Part shown: piece by piece, positions 17,018-25,367 of the stretch
Layout of the letters: each line of letters starts with the position of its first letter
Position numbering within the stretch: position 1 is the first letter of the stretch
Source of the DNA: Spirochaetales bacterium
GTDB taxonomy: Bacteria; Spirochaetota; Spirochaetia; Treponematales; Treponemataceae
Assembly (NCBI GenBank): GCA_029098225.1
Contig: JAQXNX010000014.1
Coordinates: 1-64,000 of the forward strand
DNA length: 64,000 nucleotides
Direction: 5' to 3'
Translations under genes and position numbers: made by a program
The notes under the pieces: model-generated
Databases searched by the model: none
What the model was told of the DNA's origin: nothing
Seen by the model: only the letters and a program-made list of their open reading frames with translations

Positions 17018-17171
17018 CATAAATCTTATTTGCTCGCCATTTGCTTGTTATTTGCTTATGGGGTAATAAGTATGCCGCTCTAGTGTTGTTTTGTTTACAA
17101 AATGTGAACAAATAACACTAAATATCTTTGCGAAAAGTAAGATCTTATTTGCTTGCCATTTGCTTATTGAG
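17018..17171 (+). repeat. Two imperfect direct repeats upstream of DUF523 gene
   Basis: The phrase TCTTATTTGCTYGCCATTTG, followed by CTT, occurs at about 17022 and again at about 17143, separated by roughly 120 bases. The second copy runs into the presumed ribosome-binding region (TGAGGAAC) of the DUF523 gene. It looks like a local duplication. Confidence 0.5.
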
Positions 17172-17179
17172 GAACTAAA

Positions 17180-17617
17180 ATGAAAATCCTGGTCAGTGCC
17201 TGTCTTGTGGGCGACAATTGTAAATATAACGGTGGGAACAATCTTAATGAGAGGCTGGTGGAATTTCTGGCGGCTCATGAGGTGGCCAAGGTTTGTCCGG
17301 AAGTTTTGGGTGGGCTGCCAACTCCACGGGCTCCGGCGGAAATTCAGAAGGGGCAGGTTGTAAACACTGAAGGCAGGAATGTCACTAAGGAATTTGAGGC
17401 GGGGGCTTTGAGGGCTTTAGAGATTGTGGAAAAGGAAAATCCTGATTTGATCATTCTCCAGAGTCGAAGTCCTTCCTGCGGAATCAAGCAGATTTATGAC
17501 GGGACTTTCTCTGGCAAGAAAATCCCAGGACATGGACTCTTTGCAGAACTTTGCATTAAGGCCGGATACAAGATTCTGGATATTGAAGATATTGATGACT
17601 ATTTATCACACAATTAA
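17180..17617 (+). CDS. DUF523 family protein
   Basis: A 145-residue protein of the DUF523 family, recognisable from the N-terminal SACLVGDNCKYNG, the VCPEVLGGLPTPR segment and SRSPSCG. The conserved cysteines at about 9, 14, 40 and 96 suggest metal or cluster binding. The family is widespread and uncharacterised, sometimes fused to DUF1722. The gene is preceded by GAGGAAC and is convergent with the ferredoxin gene. Confidence 0.88.
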   Translation: MKILVSACLVGDNCKYNGGNNLNERLVEFLAAHEVAKVCPEVLGGLPTPRAPAEIQKGQVVNTEGRNVTKEFEAGALRALEIVEKENPDLIILQSRSPSCGIKQIYDGTFSGKKIPGHGLFAELCIKAGYKILDIEDIDDYLSHN

Positions 17618-17646
17618 GTTGTTGGGATTCCCCAAAGCCATCAGTC

Positions 17647-18282
17647 TTATTCCAAAATCTCACCATCACGGCTGATTACAACAATGCGCCAAGGAAAGAA
17701 TTTTCCGCTTGCTTTAAGGGCATCTGTTGCAGCACGTTCAAGTCCTCCGCAGCAGGGAACTTCCATTCTCACAATAGTAAGACTTTTTATGTTGTTCTGA
17801 CTTATAATCGCTGTAAGCTTTTCTGTGTAGTCGCCTTCATCTAGTTTTGGACAACCGACGAGCGTAATGTGATTCTTGATAAAATTCCTATGGAAAGCAG
17901 CGTATGCATAGGCTGTACAGTCAGCGGCAATCAGAAGATTTGCATTTTCATAAAAAGGTGCCTGAACAGGAAGCAGTTTGATTTGAACCGGCCACTGCAT
18001 CAATTCGCTTTTTACTGCTGTTTTTTCCGAGTGTTGCTGCATGAGATTCTGCTTTCTCTTTTCAACAGCCTGCGGATCATATTCTGCACCTTCCCGCTCT
18101 TCAATTGAAATTGCACCTGCAGGGCAGGCCGGAAGACAGTCTCCAAAACCATCACAAAAATCATCACGTAAAAGATGAGCCTTTCCATTTTCCATAACAA
18201 TTGCATTTTCGTGGCAGGCAGAAGCACATAAACCACAGCCAGTGCATTTTTCTTCATCAATCTTAACAATCTTTCTAATCAT
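17647..18282 (-). CDS. 4Fe-4S ferredoxin-like protein
   Basis: A 211-residue protein with an N-terminal two-cluster ferredoxin domain: CTGCGLCASACHENA at about residues 13-27 and a second set CDGFGDCLPACPAG at about 42-56. The C-terminal 110 residues resemble the domain that follows ferredoxin motifs in clostridial and treponemal 4Fe-4S proteins and contain cysteines at CPKL and EVPCCGG. It is divergent from a Crp/Fnr regulator with a palindrome between them, so redox- or anaerobiosis-linked control is likely. The partner enzyme is unknown. Confidence 0.82.
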   Translation of the reverse strand: MIRKIVKIDEEKCTGCGLCASACHENAIVMENGKAHLLRDDFCDGFGDCLPACPAGAISIEEREGAEYDPQAVEKRKQNLMQQHSEKTAVKSELMQWPVQIKLLPVQAPFYENANLLIAADCTAYAYAAFHRNFIKNHITLVGCPKLDEGDYTEKLTAIISQNNIKSLTIVRMEVPCCGGLERAATDALKASGKFFPWRIVVISRDGEILE

Positions 18283-18342
18283 AATTAACCTCGATTTAAT
18301 CTTTTTTACGGTTTTAATTTACCAGCGGGGAATGAAAAAGAA

Positions 18343-18358
18343 TGTTGTTAAAACAACA
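18343..18358. promoter_or_regulatory. Palindrome between divergent ferredoxin and Crp/Fnr genes
   Basis: TGTTGTT and its complement AACAACA are separated by two bases. The arms and symmetry are of the kind bound by Crp/Fnr dimers, and the site lies 22 bases before the regulator's start codon. Autoregulation by the adjacent regulator is the simplest reading. Confidence 0.6.
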
Positions 18359-18379
18359 AAAATCAAATAAACTAGAAAT

Positions 18380-19036
18380 ATGAATATCCTTGAACTGATT
18401 AAACATCCTCTTTTTACAGGCCTTGATGAAAAAAGCCTGCCAGAGGCATTAAAGATTTTTGAAAGTTCAGAAAAGTCTCTAAAGAAAGGGGAGTGTATTT
18501 TTAATTCAGGAAGCTTAACTGAAGTAATGGGCTTTGTACTTGAAGGACGAATTCAAATAGAAAGCACAGATTATTGGGGAAATAAAACTATTATTGATAA
18601 TCTTGGAAGCGGAAAGGTTTTCGGAGAGACTTATGCCTTAACAGGCAAACCTTTGATGGTAGATGTTGTTGCTGTTGAAGATTCCAGGATTATGCTCTTA
18701 AAACCTAAAAAGCTTTTTTTACAGGATGACAATAAAATCAATTCAATTTTGCTTCAAAATATTCTGCGAATTAGCATGAATAAAAATCTTCATCTTTCAC
18801 AGCGTATATTTCATACAAATGCAAAGACAATCAGAGGAAGACTTCTGGCATATCTTTCATCCTGCCTTCCTGCAAAAAGCCCTCATGCAGAATTTGATAT
18901 TCCTTATGACAGGCAGCAGCTTGCAGATTATTTACAGGTAGACCGTTCAGCTTTAAGTGCCGAACTCAGCAAAATGAAAGCTGACGGCCTGATTGATTAC
19001 TGGAAAAATCATTTTAGACTTTTACATCTGGATTAG
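18380..19036 (+). CDS. Crp/Fnr-family transcriptional regulator
   Basis: A 218-residue protein with an N-terminal cyclic-nucleotide-binding-like beta barrel (residues about 10-125) and a C-terminal winged helix (about 145-215) with recognition-helix sequence DRQQLADYLQVDRSALSAEL. No N-terminal cysteine cluster typical of Fnr is present, so a [4Fe-4S] sensor of that type is unlikely. It is divergent from a 4Fe-4S protein gene and probably controls it. Confidence 0.88.
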   Translation: MNILELIKHPLFTGLDEKSLPEALKIFESSEKSLKKGECIFNSGSLTEVMGFVLEGRIQIESTDYWGNKTIIDNLGSGKVFGETYALTGKPLMVDVVAVEDSRIMLLKPKKLFLQDDNKINSILLQNILRISMNKNLHLSQRIFHTNAKTIRGRLLAYLSSCLPAKSPHAEFDIPYDRQQLADYLQVDRSALSAELSKMKADGLIDYWKNHFRLLHLD

Positions 19037-19150
19037 ATTCACCAAATTTTTCCATAAGTTCAGAGTGCAGGGGTAAAATCCTGAAAGCGGGTAGTGGAGC
19101 AGAAATAATCTTTTTGATATAATAACCTATCTTTTGAATAGGGAAATATA

Positions 19151-19717
19151 ATGAATCCAGAAACTGCTCTTGAATTGTTACAGAAATACGTTCATGGCGA
19201 GACTTTACTCCGTCATTGTAAAACTGTTGGCGTTGCAATGCGTTATTTTGCAGAAAAATATGGTGAATCTCCTGATTACTGGGAAAGCGTTGGTATTCTT
19301 CACGATATTGATTTTGAAGTAGCTCCTGATAATCACTGTACAAAATGCCTTGAAATCTTTAATACAGAAAAGGCAAATTATCCCCAGATTGATGACCAGC
19401 TTGTTCATGCAGTTCAAAGCCACGGCTGGAACATTACAGTTGACGTAAAACCCGAACATATCATGGAAAAAGTCTTGTATACAGTTGATGAACTCACCGG
19501 ACTGATTTTTGCATGTGCGATGGCCCGTCCAAGTAAATCCGTAACCGACATGGAAGTAAAATCTGTTACAAAAAAATTCAAAGCACTTAATTTTGCAGCA
19601 GGCTGTAACCGGGAAGTAATCAAGGCTGGAGCTGAGCTTATGGGACTTGAACTGAATGACATAATTCAGGACTGTATCTTTGCAATGAGAACACGGCACG
19701 AGGAAATCGGATGTTAA
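19151..19717 (+). CDS. HD-domain hydrolase
   Basis: A 188-residue protein with HD-superfamily metal ligands: H22 in LLRHCKTV, the HD pair in GILHDIDFE near residues 50-51, and later VHAVQSHG. Such small HD proteins are metal-dependent phosphohydrolases; the substrate is not evident. The gene has an AGGGA Shine-Dalgarno and its last 7 bases overlap the start of tcdA, showing a shared operon. Confidence 0.8.
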   Translation: MNPETALELLQKYVHGETLLRHCKTVGVAMRYFAEKYGESPDYWESVGILHDIDFEVAPDNHCTKCLEIFNTEKANYPQIDDQLVHAVQSHGWNITVDVKPEHIMEKVLYTVDELTGLIFACAMARPSKSVTDMEVKSVTKKFKALNFAAGCNREVIKAGAELMGLELNDIIQDCIFAMRTRHEEIGC

Positions 19718-20496
19718 ATCAGTTTTCACGAACAGAATTAATAGTTGGTAAAGAGGCAATGGAAATTTTGAATAATGCTCACATTGCTGTATTTGGAATT
19801 GGTGGAGTAGGCGGATACACTGTTGAAGCTTTGATCCGCTCTGGAATTCAGCATATAGATCTTATTGATGATGATAAAGTCTGCCTTACAAATCTGAACC
19901 GTCAGATTATAGCAACAAGGTCTAGTGTTGGAAAATACAAGGTTGATGTCATGAAGGAGCGGATTCTTGATATCAATCCTCAGGCAGAAGTGAACGTACA
20001 TAAGTGTTTTTATCTTCCTGAAACCCATAATCTCTTTGATTTTACAAAATATGATTATGTCGTAGATGCAGTTGATACCGTTACCGCAAAAATCAATTTG
20101 ATTTTGCAGGCAAAGGAAGCCGGAACTAAAATCATTTCCAGTATGGGGGCCGGCAACAAAATGGATCCGACACAGTTTAAGGTAGCTGATATTTCCCAGA
20201 CTTCAGTTTGTCCTCTTGCGAGGGTAATGCGTCATGAATGCAAAAAGCGGAAAATAAAGAATGTAAAAGTAGTATATTCTACCGAAAAAGTTCTGCGTCC
20301 AATTGAGGATATGGCAATCAGTTGCCGTCTGCATTGTATCTGTCCGCCGGGAACAAAGCACAAGTGTACGGAGCGCCGGGATATTCCTGGAAGCAATGCA
20401 TTTGTTCCTTCTGTAGCCGGCCTGATTATCGCCAGTGAAATCATAAAGGATTTGACTCAGGAAGCTACTGCAAAAGCAAGAGCGGCTATTGCATAA
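19711..20496 (+). CDS. tcdA: tRNA threonylcarbamoyladenosine dehydratase
   Basis: A 261-residue ThiF/MoeB-type enzyme that adenylates and cyclises t6A37 of tRNA to ct6A. The ATP-binding loop GIGGVGGY lies near residues 30-37, followed by DDDKVCLTNLNRQ and a DAVDTV strand. The C-terminal region has the paired cysteines of the family (CRLHCICPPG). The length matches TcdA of other bacteria. It overlaps the HD gene by 7 bases. Confidence 0.9.
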   Translation: MLNQFSRTELIVGKEAMEILNNAHIAVFGIGGVGGYTVEALIRSGIQHIDLIDDDKVCLTNLNRQIIATRSSVGKYKVDVMKERILDINPQAEVNVHKCFYLPETHNLFDFTKYDYVVDAVDTVTAKINLILQAKEAGTKIISSMGAGNKMDPTQFKVADISQTSVCPLARVMRHECKKRKIKNVKVVYSTEKVLRPIEDMAISCRLHCICPPGTKHKCTERRDIPGSNAFVPSVAGLIIASEIIKDLTQEATAKARAAIA

Positions 20497-20528
20497 GCGG
20501 GAAAAATGCTATTATCTTTCCTGTATCC

Positions 20529-21089
20529 ATGGAAATAACCTACGTAATCCAGAAATCTCGACGACGCTCAATGAGTATCCAGGTGGCAGATGACAGAAAA
20601 ATCATCGTAAAAGTGCCACTTGGAACGCCGACTTTTGTTGCAGAAAACTTTATCCGCGAAAAAAAGGACTGGATTACAAAGCAGCTTAAAAAGGTTGGAA
20701 AGCAGTCAGAACTTGCTGATTCCATGGGCCCGCTCACAGAAGAAGACATCAGGCAAATCAAGAAAAAAGCGAGGGTGGTGATTCCGCAAAGGGTAGAGCA
20801 CTACGCAAAACTGGCCGGGATTTCCTACAATCGCATTTTTATCCGCCTGCAGAAATCACGCTGGGGAAGCTGTTCTGTAGACGGGAATCTCAATTTCAAC
20901 TGCCTTCTGGTGCTGATGCCACCGGAAATCCTTGATAGTGTAGTGGTGCACGAGCTCTGCCACCGCCGTCATATGAATCACTCAAAAGAGTTTTATGATG
21001 AAGTTCTGCGGATTTTCCCGGATTACAAACGCTGCAATAAATGGCTCAAACAGAACGGGGGAGTGTATTTTAAGAGAATTGAAAAATAA
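20529..21089 (+). CDS. YgjP-like zinc metallopeptidase (DUF45)
   Basis: A 186-residue protein of the YgjP/WSS1-like family. The family signatures are SRWGSCS near residue 114 and the zinc motif HELCHRRHMNHSKEF near 141-155 (HExxH with a downstream His). The substrate is unknown in bacteria; fungal and archaeal relatives are DNA-protein crosslink proteases. It follows tcdA by 32 bases and a strong hairpin terminator ends the operon. Confidence 0.88.
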   Translation: MEITYVIQKSRRRSMSIQVADDRKIIVKVPLGTPTFVAENFIREKKDWITKQLKKVGKQSELADSMGPLTEEDIRQIKKKARVVIPQRVEHYAKLAGISYNRIFIRLQKSRWGSCSVDGNLNFNCLLVLMPPEILDSVVVHELCHRRHMNHSKEFYDEVLRIFPDYKRCNKWLKQNGGVYFKRIEK

Positions 21090-21131
21090 GTTTTTCCAGG
21101 CAATGCTATTTATGGACAATGCCTTTTAAAA

Positions 21132-21161
21132 AAAAGAACTTCCCATTACGGAAGTTCTTTT
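21132..21161. terminator. Strong intrinsic terminator
   Basis: Perfect 12-base arms (AAAAGAACTTCC at 21132-21143, complement at 21150-21161) enclose a 6-base loop. A and T runs at the two sides let it act in both directions, ending the tcdA/YgjP operon and the small minus-strand gene. Confidence 0.85.
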
Positions 21162-21163
21162 CA

Positions 21164-21331
21164 CTAGAAGGTTTGCAATAAATGAGGAATGCATCCGATA
21201 ATGCATTCATTTTGTGCAGGAGTAAGTTCTGATGACAATTTCTTAATGAACTTAAACCAGTTTGTAAAACAAGTTGTAAAAAACACAAATAATTCGGTAC
21301 CGTTATGCTCAACAAAGAAGTAATAAAACAA
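21164..21331 (-). CDS. Possible 55-residue protein
   Basis: A minus-strand frame with a TTG start runs just behind the 115-residue gene and stops at the edge of the terminator. The peptide has a plausible protein composition (an aromatic stretch, then SSELTPAQNE and GCIPHLLQTF) but no Shine-Dalgarno. It might be the tail of a decayed gene. Confidence 0.25.
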   Translation of the reverse strand: MFYYFFVEHNGTELFVFFTTCFTNWFKFIKKLSSELTPAQNECIIGCIPHLLQTF

Positions 21332-21339
21332 TCAAATCA

Positions 21340-21687
21340 TTAATAATCATCTTTTGTCATACAAAGAGAAGTATCGATTTGCGCCTCAAGCCATGCTACT
21401 GGATATCGTTCAGCATAGATTTTTTCCATTTTTGTTTCATGACAAGAACGGTCAATCATGCTTTGCAAATCTCTTAATGATTTTTTTACAGTCTTTTCAT
21501 CTGAAAGGGACTGTAATTGAATAATCGATTTTATACAACGCCGGCGATATTTCTCGGATTTTCCAGAATAAGAATTGCACCAATTGTTGTAGTTGCTTTG
21601 CAACTGGTCGATTAATTTTCTGTCAATATTTGGATTAGAAATCATTTCCTTTCGCAAAAGTTTGACAGCTTTGATTGTTTGTTTCAT
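21340..21687 (-). CDS. Unknown small basic protein
   Basis: A 115-residue, helix-rich, basic protein with a clear AGGAGGT Shine-Dalgarno before its ATG, so it is very likely translated. A Cys-containing motif NNWCNSYSGKSEKYRRRC is visible near residues 34-51. No family was recognised. It is transcribed with, or shortly upstream of, a possible 55-residue frame. Confidence 0.6.
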   Translation of the reverse strand: MKQTIKAVKLLRKEMISNPNIDRKLIDQLQSNYNNWCNSYSGKSEKYRRRCIKSIIQLQSLSDEKTVKKSLRDLQSMIDRSCHETKMEKIYAERYPVAWLEAQIDTSLCMTKDDY

Positions 21688-21793
21688 TTACGAAACCTCC
21701 TAAAAATATATTTAAGCAAAATGCTTAATTACCTCTAGGATAGTTATTTATAATAACAAAAAAAATAATATTTTTCTACGGCTCAGATTTCTT

Positions 21794-22135
21794 TTACGCA
21801 ATTCTGGCATCAATTATCAAAATAATACCTTTTACAGCCTTTTCAATAGCATCTCTTTTAGACTTCTGACGTGCCTTCTTTTCTTCCGTCCAACTAACCA
21901 GAAGACTCAAAACACCGGCAATCAGTGCTGCGGTAATTGCAAGTGGTAGATAAATGAAATCTGGGATAACGGCAATGCTGATGACCAGGGTTGCAATGAA
22001 GGGGAGGGTGAAGATGAGTATGTCATTCATCTTCTGACCTTTGCTATCAGAAGATGAATCTTTAGTATAATTTGCCAGGTAAACTGACAAAACAATAACT
22101 GATACGACGATAAGAGTTGCAATTGCACTTTCCAT
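21794..22135 (-). CDS. Small membrane protein, unknown
   Basis: A 113-residue protein with three hydrophobic segments (about residues 4-22, 38-57 and 62-82) and a basic cytoplasmic end. GGAGG lies before the ATG. No family was recognised. Upstream, at 22197-22202, a TTGACA reads toward the gene but has no well-spaced -10 box. Confidence 0.6.
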   Translation of the reverse strand: MESAIATLIVVSVIVLSVYLANYTKDSSSDSKGQKMNDILIFTLPFIATLVISIAVIPDFIYLPLAITAALIAGVLSLLVSWTEEKKARQKSKRDAIEKAVKGIILIIDARIA

Positions 22136-22304
22136 AATAAAAGCCTCCGTTTGGATAGTTTTCTTACTTTATGGCTCTTATTATAAAATACCAGAGTGTC
22201 AATCAAAGGCACTGTAAAATATTTTTTTGAAAAAATTAAAATGTCTTTATCTGACTTCCTTTGTAATGCAAAAGTAAATTAATGGAGCTGTATCAAAAAA
22301 AATT

Positions 22305-22483
22305 CTAGAAGACACGGTCAGCTCTCATTTTGCTGATGTAATTCTGTGCATCATCAGCATTGTTTGAAAGCATAGCGAAAGATTCTAATTTTTCGAGAGT
22401 AACAGGTTTTCTTACTGGCTGTGGTTCATCAAGCAAAGTTATGATGACACTTTGATTTTTTTAGTTGCTTTTATATTATTCAT
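22305..22483 (-). pseudogene. Frameshifted antitoxin-like remnant
   Basis: A minus-strand ATG opens MNNIKATKKIKVSS and stops. In the next frame the sequence continues as VIITLLDEPQPVRKP and runs to DRVF at a TAG (22305-22307). The VI(V)T(L/V)xDEP pattern followed by a short helical tail is typical of small antitoxin proteins of type II modules. A one-base slip separates the halves. No intact toxin accompanies it. Confidence 0.4.
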
Positions 22484-22518
22484 ATCTTATGTTATAATTT
22501 CTCTATAGGCAAACACGA

Positions 22519-22629
22519 ATGAATGTTTGTTTTGGTGTTGAAAATGGATCACCCCGAATTGCACAGTATAAATATTATGAGCCTTATATAATAAAAGAGT
22601 GGGAAACTTTACTAAAGGGGTTAGCTTAA
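22519..22629 (+). pseudogene. Short coding remnant, unknown
   Basis: A 36-codon frame starting ATG at 22519 reads like the end of a real protein (GVENGSPRIAQYKYYEP, then KEWETLLKGLA) and is closed by a stop just before GC-rich repeat copy 2. No Shine-Dalgarno is present. Together with the antitoxin-like remnant and the repeat it fills the otherwise gene-free stretch 22136-22740. Confidence 0.3.
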
Positions 22630-22632
22630 TTC

Positions 22633-22712
22633 CTGGGGGCGTTGCGGGGGGATCCCCCGCAAGAAGGGGTAGCCCGCAACGAAGTGCGGGCGAGGGGGAG
22701 ACTTCCCCCCTC
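22633..22712 (+). repeat. GC-rich dispersed repeat A, copy 2
   Basis: Shares GGGGGCGTTGCGGGGG, a CCCCCGC arm, AGAAGGGGTAG and a terminal GGGGGAG..CTTCCCCCC palindrome with the other copies; the central part (CCCGCAACGAAGTGCGGG) is itself a hairpin. It ends about 28 bases before the MazG start codon. Confidence 0.8.
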
Positions 22713-22740
22713 ATAAATAATAAAATCTAGAGGAAAGAAA

Positions 22741-23190
22741 ATGGCCGATTCATTCAACAAATTATACGAAGTGATAAAAACTCTCATTGCGCCTGATGGA
22801 TGTCCATGGGATTCGGTGCAGACGCCAGAGAGCATGAAGCGTTATCTTGTGGAAGAAAGTTTCGAAACCCTGGAAGCAATCAATGAGAAGGATGCTGAGC
22901 ATGCAAAGGAAGAGCTGGGTGATGTGATTATGAACGCGGTTGAGATTGCGGCTCTTTATGAAAAGCAGGGGAAGTTCTCTGTTGATGATGTTCTGGATGG
23001 AGCTGCAGAAAAACTTATCCGCCGGCATCCGCATGTTTTTGAAAAGAAAGAGATGACTCTGGACCAGCTCAATGTTCAGTGGGATAAAATTAAAAAATCA
23101 GAAGGCAAGAAAGAAAAGCTTTCGCACGAAGAGAAATTTAGGAAGATGCAAAATCTGCTGGATTCTCTTGCGCCGGAATATGGGATTTAA
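22741..23190 (+). CDS. mazG: MazG-like nucleotide pyrophosphohydrolase
   Basis: A 149-residue single-domain MazG protein. It has the CPWDSVQTPESMKRYLVEE signature and the paired glutamate helices EESFE and KEELGD, which bind magnesium. MazG hydrolyses NTPs to NMP and pyrophosphate and helps clean the nucleotide pool. It is half the length of E. coli MazG, as in many other bacteria. GAGGA precedes the ATG. The next gene starts 11 bases later. Confidence 0.88.
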   Translation: MADSFNKLYEVIKTLIAPDGCPWDSVQTPESMKRYLVEESFETLEAINEKDAEHAKEELGDVIMNAVEIAALYEKQGKFSVDDVLDGAAEKLIRRHPHVFEKKEMTLDQLNVQWDKIKKSEGKKEKLSHEEKFRKMQNLLDSLAPEYGI

Positions 23191-23201
23191 GCGGTTAAAA
23201 A

Positions 23202-23738
23202 ATGTATTTGTATCATTACTTTGATAAAAGATCAGGTCCATTTCATAGTATAACAGCGCTTCCTCCCGATCAAAGAAATTTGATTCTGGCAAAAATCAAA
23301 AGTGAGCGTCCTGATTCTATGTGCGCTAAGCGAGATTCAGAATACATAGAAAAGCGGATCAGATGTGAAGCTATCCTTCGGGAAAAGTTTATCGAGAAGG
23401 GTGGAATCGTCGAAATACCTTCACCTCATTACATGGTTGTTGAGCATAGCCCCTGGTTAAGTACCTGGTATGAAGAGGGAGATTTTTTGAAAATTTCAAT
23501 TGATGAATTTGATGTGCGAAAGATTTCTTTCACTTATGGAGACTCTATGCCGACCTTCAGTCCCAGAGTTAATGATGGTAAAGAATATCGCCGGCAGGTA
23601 TATACCTATGAAGAGATTTTACAGATTATTAAAAAATATGCCCTGCCTCAAGACTGGAATGATGATGGAGCACACGGGCCAGAAAGATATATAGAAGCTC
23701 ATATTTGGACTGATGATCCAATATCAAAACTAAGGTAA
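23202..23738 (+). CDS. Conserved hypothetical protein
   Basis: A 178-residue soluble protein beginning MYLYHYFDKRSGPFHS, with features seen in conserved hypothetical proteins of Clostridia and Treponema: CAKRDSEYI, PHYMVVEH, WY, and SFTYGDSMPTFSP near residues 109-121. No known catalytic motif was recognised. It follows mazG by 11 bases and probably shares its transcript. Confidence 0.65.
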   Translation: MYLYHYFDKRSGPFHSITALPPDQRNLILAKIKSERPDSMCAKRDSEYIEKRIRCEAILREKFIEKGGIVEIPSPHYMVVEHSPWLSTWYEEGDFLKISIDEFDVRKISFTYGDSMPTFSPRVNDGKEYRRQVYTYEEILQIIKKYALPQDWNDDGAHGPERYIEAHIWTDDPISKLR

Positions 23739-23757
23739 AACTCTAAGGAAGTTAATA

Positions 23758-24654
23758 ATGGAAACAACAAAAAGTTCTAAACTGGGAATTGCCCTAATTA
23801 TTCTTGCAGGATGTTTCTGGGGAAGCATGGGGATTTTTGTAAGAAAGCTAGGCACCTACGGATTCAGCGCCATTCAGATTGTTTCAATCCGCATTAGTCT
23901 GGCGGCACTGATTTTTTCTCTGGTCCTGCTCATAAAAGACCGCAAGGGGTTTAAGATTTCGCCTAAAGATATTCCGCTTTTTCTTGGGCTTGGCTTTGGA
24001 AGCATTTTGTTTTTTACGGTCTGCTATTTTACTGCTATCACAATGATGCCTCTTTCAACTGCGGCAATACTGCTTTATACGTCGCCGGTGTGGATTATGC
24101 TCATGTCCATTTTCTTTTTTCATGAAAAACTGGATAAAAGAAAGCTGATTGCTCTGGCACTTGCCTTTGGTGGCTGCGTGCTGGTGTCGGGAATCTCGGG
24201 CGAGGGAATGACTGTGACAGGTTTGCTGATTGGACTTGGTTCAGGAATCGGTTACGGCTTGTACAGCATTCTTGGAAAAATCGCATTGCGAAAATATTCT
24301 TCGTACACTGTTACGACTTATACTTTTATTTTTGCGGCTGCAGGGTCCTGGATTATAAGCCAGCCGGCAGATATGATAGGGAAGTTTTCTGCTGCGGCTG
24401 ATTTGGGATTTTTGATTGCCTTTTGTTTTCTAACCGCCTTAATTACTGCAGTAATTCCTTTCCTGTCATACACTCTTGGTCTTGAAAGTGTTGAAGCGAG
24501 CAAAGCGGGAATTATTGCAACTATTGAACCTATGGTAGCAACGCTAATTGGAATTCTTGTATTTTCAGAAAGGCTGACTCTTATGTCCGGAGCAGGCATT
24601 CTTTTGATTCTGGCGGCGGTGGTGATTTTGAATTTGAAGAAGCTGGAAAAATGA
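23758..24654 (+). CDS. EamA/DMT-superfamily transporter
   Basis: A 298-residue inner-membrane protein with about ten hydrophobic segments arranged as two EamA repeats. The first repeat has GCFWGSMGIFVRKLG; the second has GLYSILGKIALRKYS and a SVEASKAG/TIEPMVATLIG ending typical of drug/metabolite exporters. AAGGAA precedes the ATG. The substrate is unknown. It follows the hypothetical gene by 19 bases. Confidence 0.85.
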   Translation: METTKSSKLGIALIILAGCFWGSMGIFVRKLGTYGFSAIQIVSIRISLAALIFSLVLLIKDRKGFKISPKDIPLFLGLGFGSILFFTVCYFTAITMMPLSTAAILLYTSPVWIMLMSIFFFHEKLDKRKLIALALAFGGCVLVSGISGEGMTVTGLLIGLGSGIGYGLYSILGKIALRKYSSYTVTTYTFIFAAAGSWIISQPADMIGKFSAAADLGFLIAFCFLTALITAVIPFLSYTLGLESVEASKAGIIATIEPMVATLIGILVFSERLTLMSGAGILLILAAVVILNLKKLEK

Positions 24655-24691
24655 AAATGAGCGTAAGAGTAAGATTACCCAGTAAATGATT

Positions 24692-24714
24692 CTCACCAGT
24701 GAAAAACTGGTGAG
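24692..24714. terminator. Hairpin between convergent genes
   Basis: CTCACCAGT (24692-24700) and its perfect complement (24706-24714) enclose a GAAAA loop. There is no T run, so termination would rely on the stem alone or the hairpin may be a Rho-related or stability element. Confidence 0.5.
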
Positions 24715-24729
24715 CCTCGCAAAGTATGT

Positions 24730-25365
24730 TTATCTTGCACTCTTTATAGCAATCAGCTTTACAATTTCGGTGGCGGTGGTTAGTTTACTCACATCTGAAT
24801 GAACTTTTCCATCAGACCCGTCAATTGAGCCGCAGCCTTCAAAAGACAATTTAATTTCTTCACTTTCTTTATTAAAATCAGCCGGGATTTTTGCGGAATA
24901 AATTACAGATGGCTGGCCGTTTACTCCAGAATTCTTTTTTGTATAAAAGTCGTTGTAATCAAAACTGGTATTGAATTCTGCCTTAATCAAATATTCCTTA
25001 TCTTCAATTTCTGCATTAAAAATTATTCCGCCTTTTGGAGTTGCGCTGGTAACTGCATCAAGCTGAGCCTCTTTAGCATCATGTTTTTTTGTCTTACTGC
25101 TTTCATGCTTTGACGCGTGATACCATACAGGAAGAGATTCCGGTCTTCCTTCCTTTGGACTCATCATCCAGCTTTTGTGGCTGGCACGTTCTGTTACATA
25201 TAAAGTTCTTATAAAGTTTCCATCCGAATCTTCAAGCCAGACAGAGAACTGCGGTTCTCTCTTTTCTTTCCAATGCTGACCGGCTCCGACAGAAATAGTA
25301 ATTTCTTTTGCATAAAGAAAACTCAAATTTAAAGAAAGTATAAATAATAGTGTAAGCTTTTTCAT
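24730..25365 (-). CDS. Secreted DUF2271 protein
   Basis: A 211-residue protein with a signal peptide (MKK, hydrophobic core, cleavage near LYAKE at residue 20). The mature part shows the DUF2271 pattern PQFSVWLEDSDGNFIRTLYVTER and TSATPKGG. DUF2271 proteins often accompany FMN-dependent electron-transfer systems at the cell surface. It is the last gene of the TetR/FMN-reductase operon, 2 bases after the reductase. Confidence 0.8.
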   Translation of the reverse strand: MKKLTLLFILSLNLSFLYAKEITISVGAGQHWKEKREPQFSVWLEDSDGNFIRTLYVTERASHKSWMMSPKEGRPESLPVWYHASKHESSKTKKHDAKEAQLDAVTSATPKGGIIFNAEIEDKEYLIKAEFNTSFDYNDFYTKKNSGVNGQPSVIYSAKIPADFNKESEEIKLSFEGCGSIDGSDGKVHSDVSKLTTATEIVKLIAIKSAR

Positions 25366-25367
25366 TT

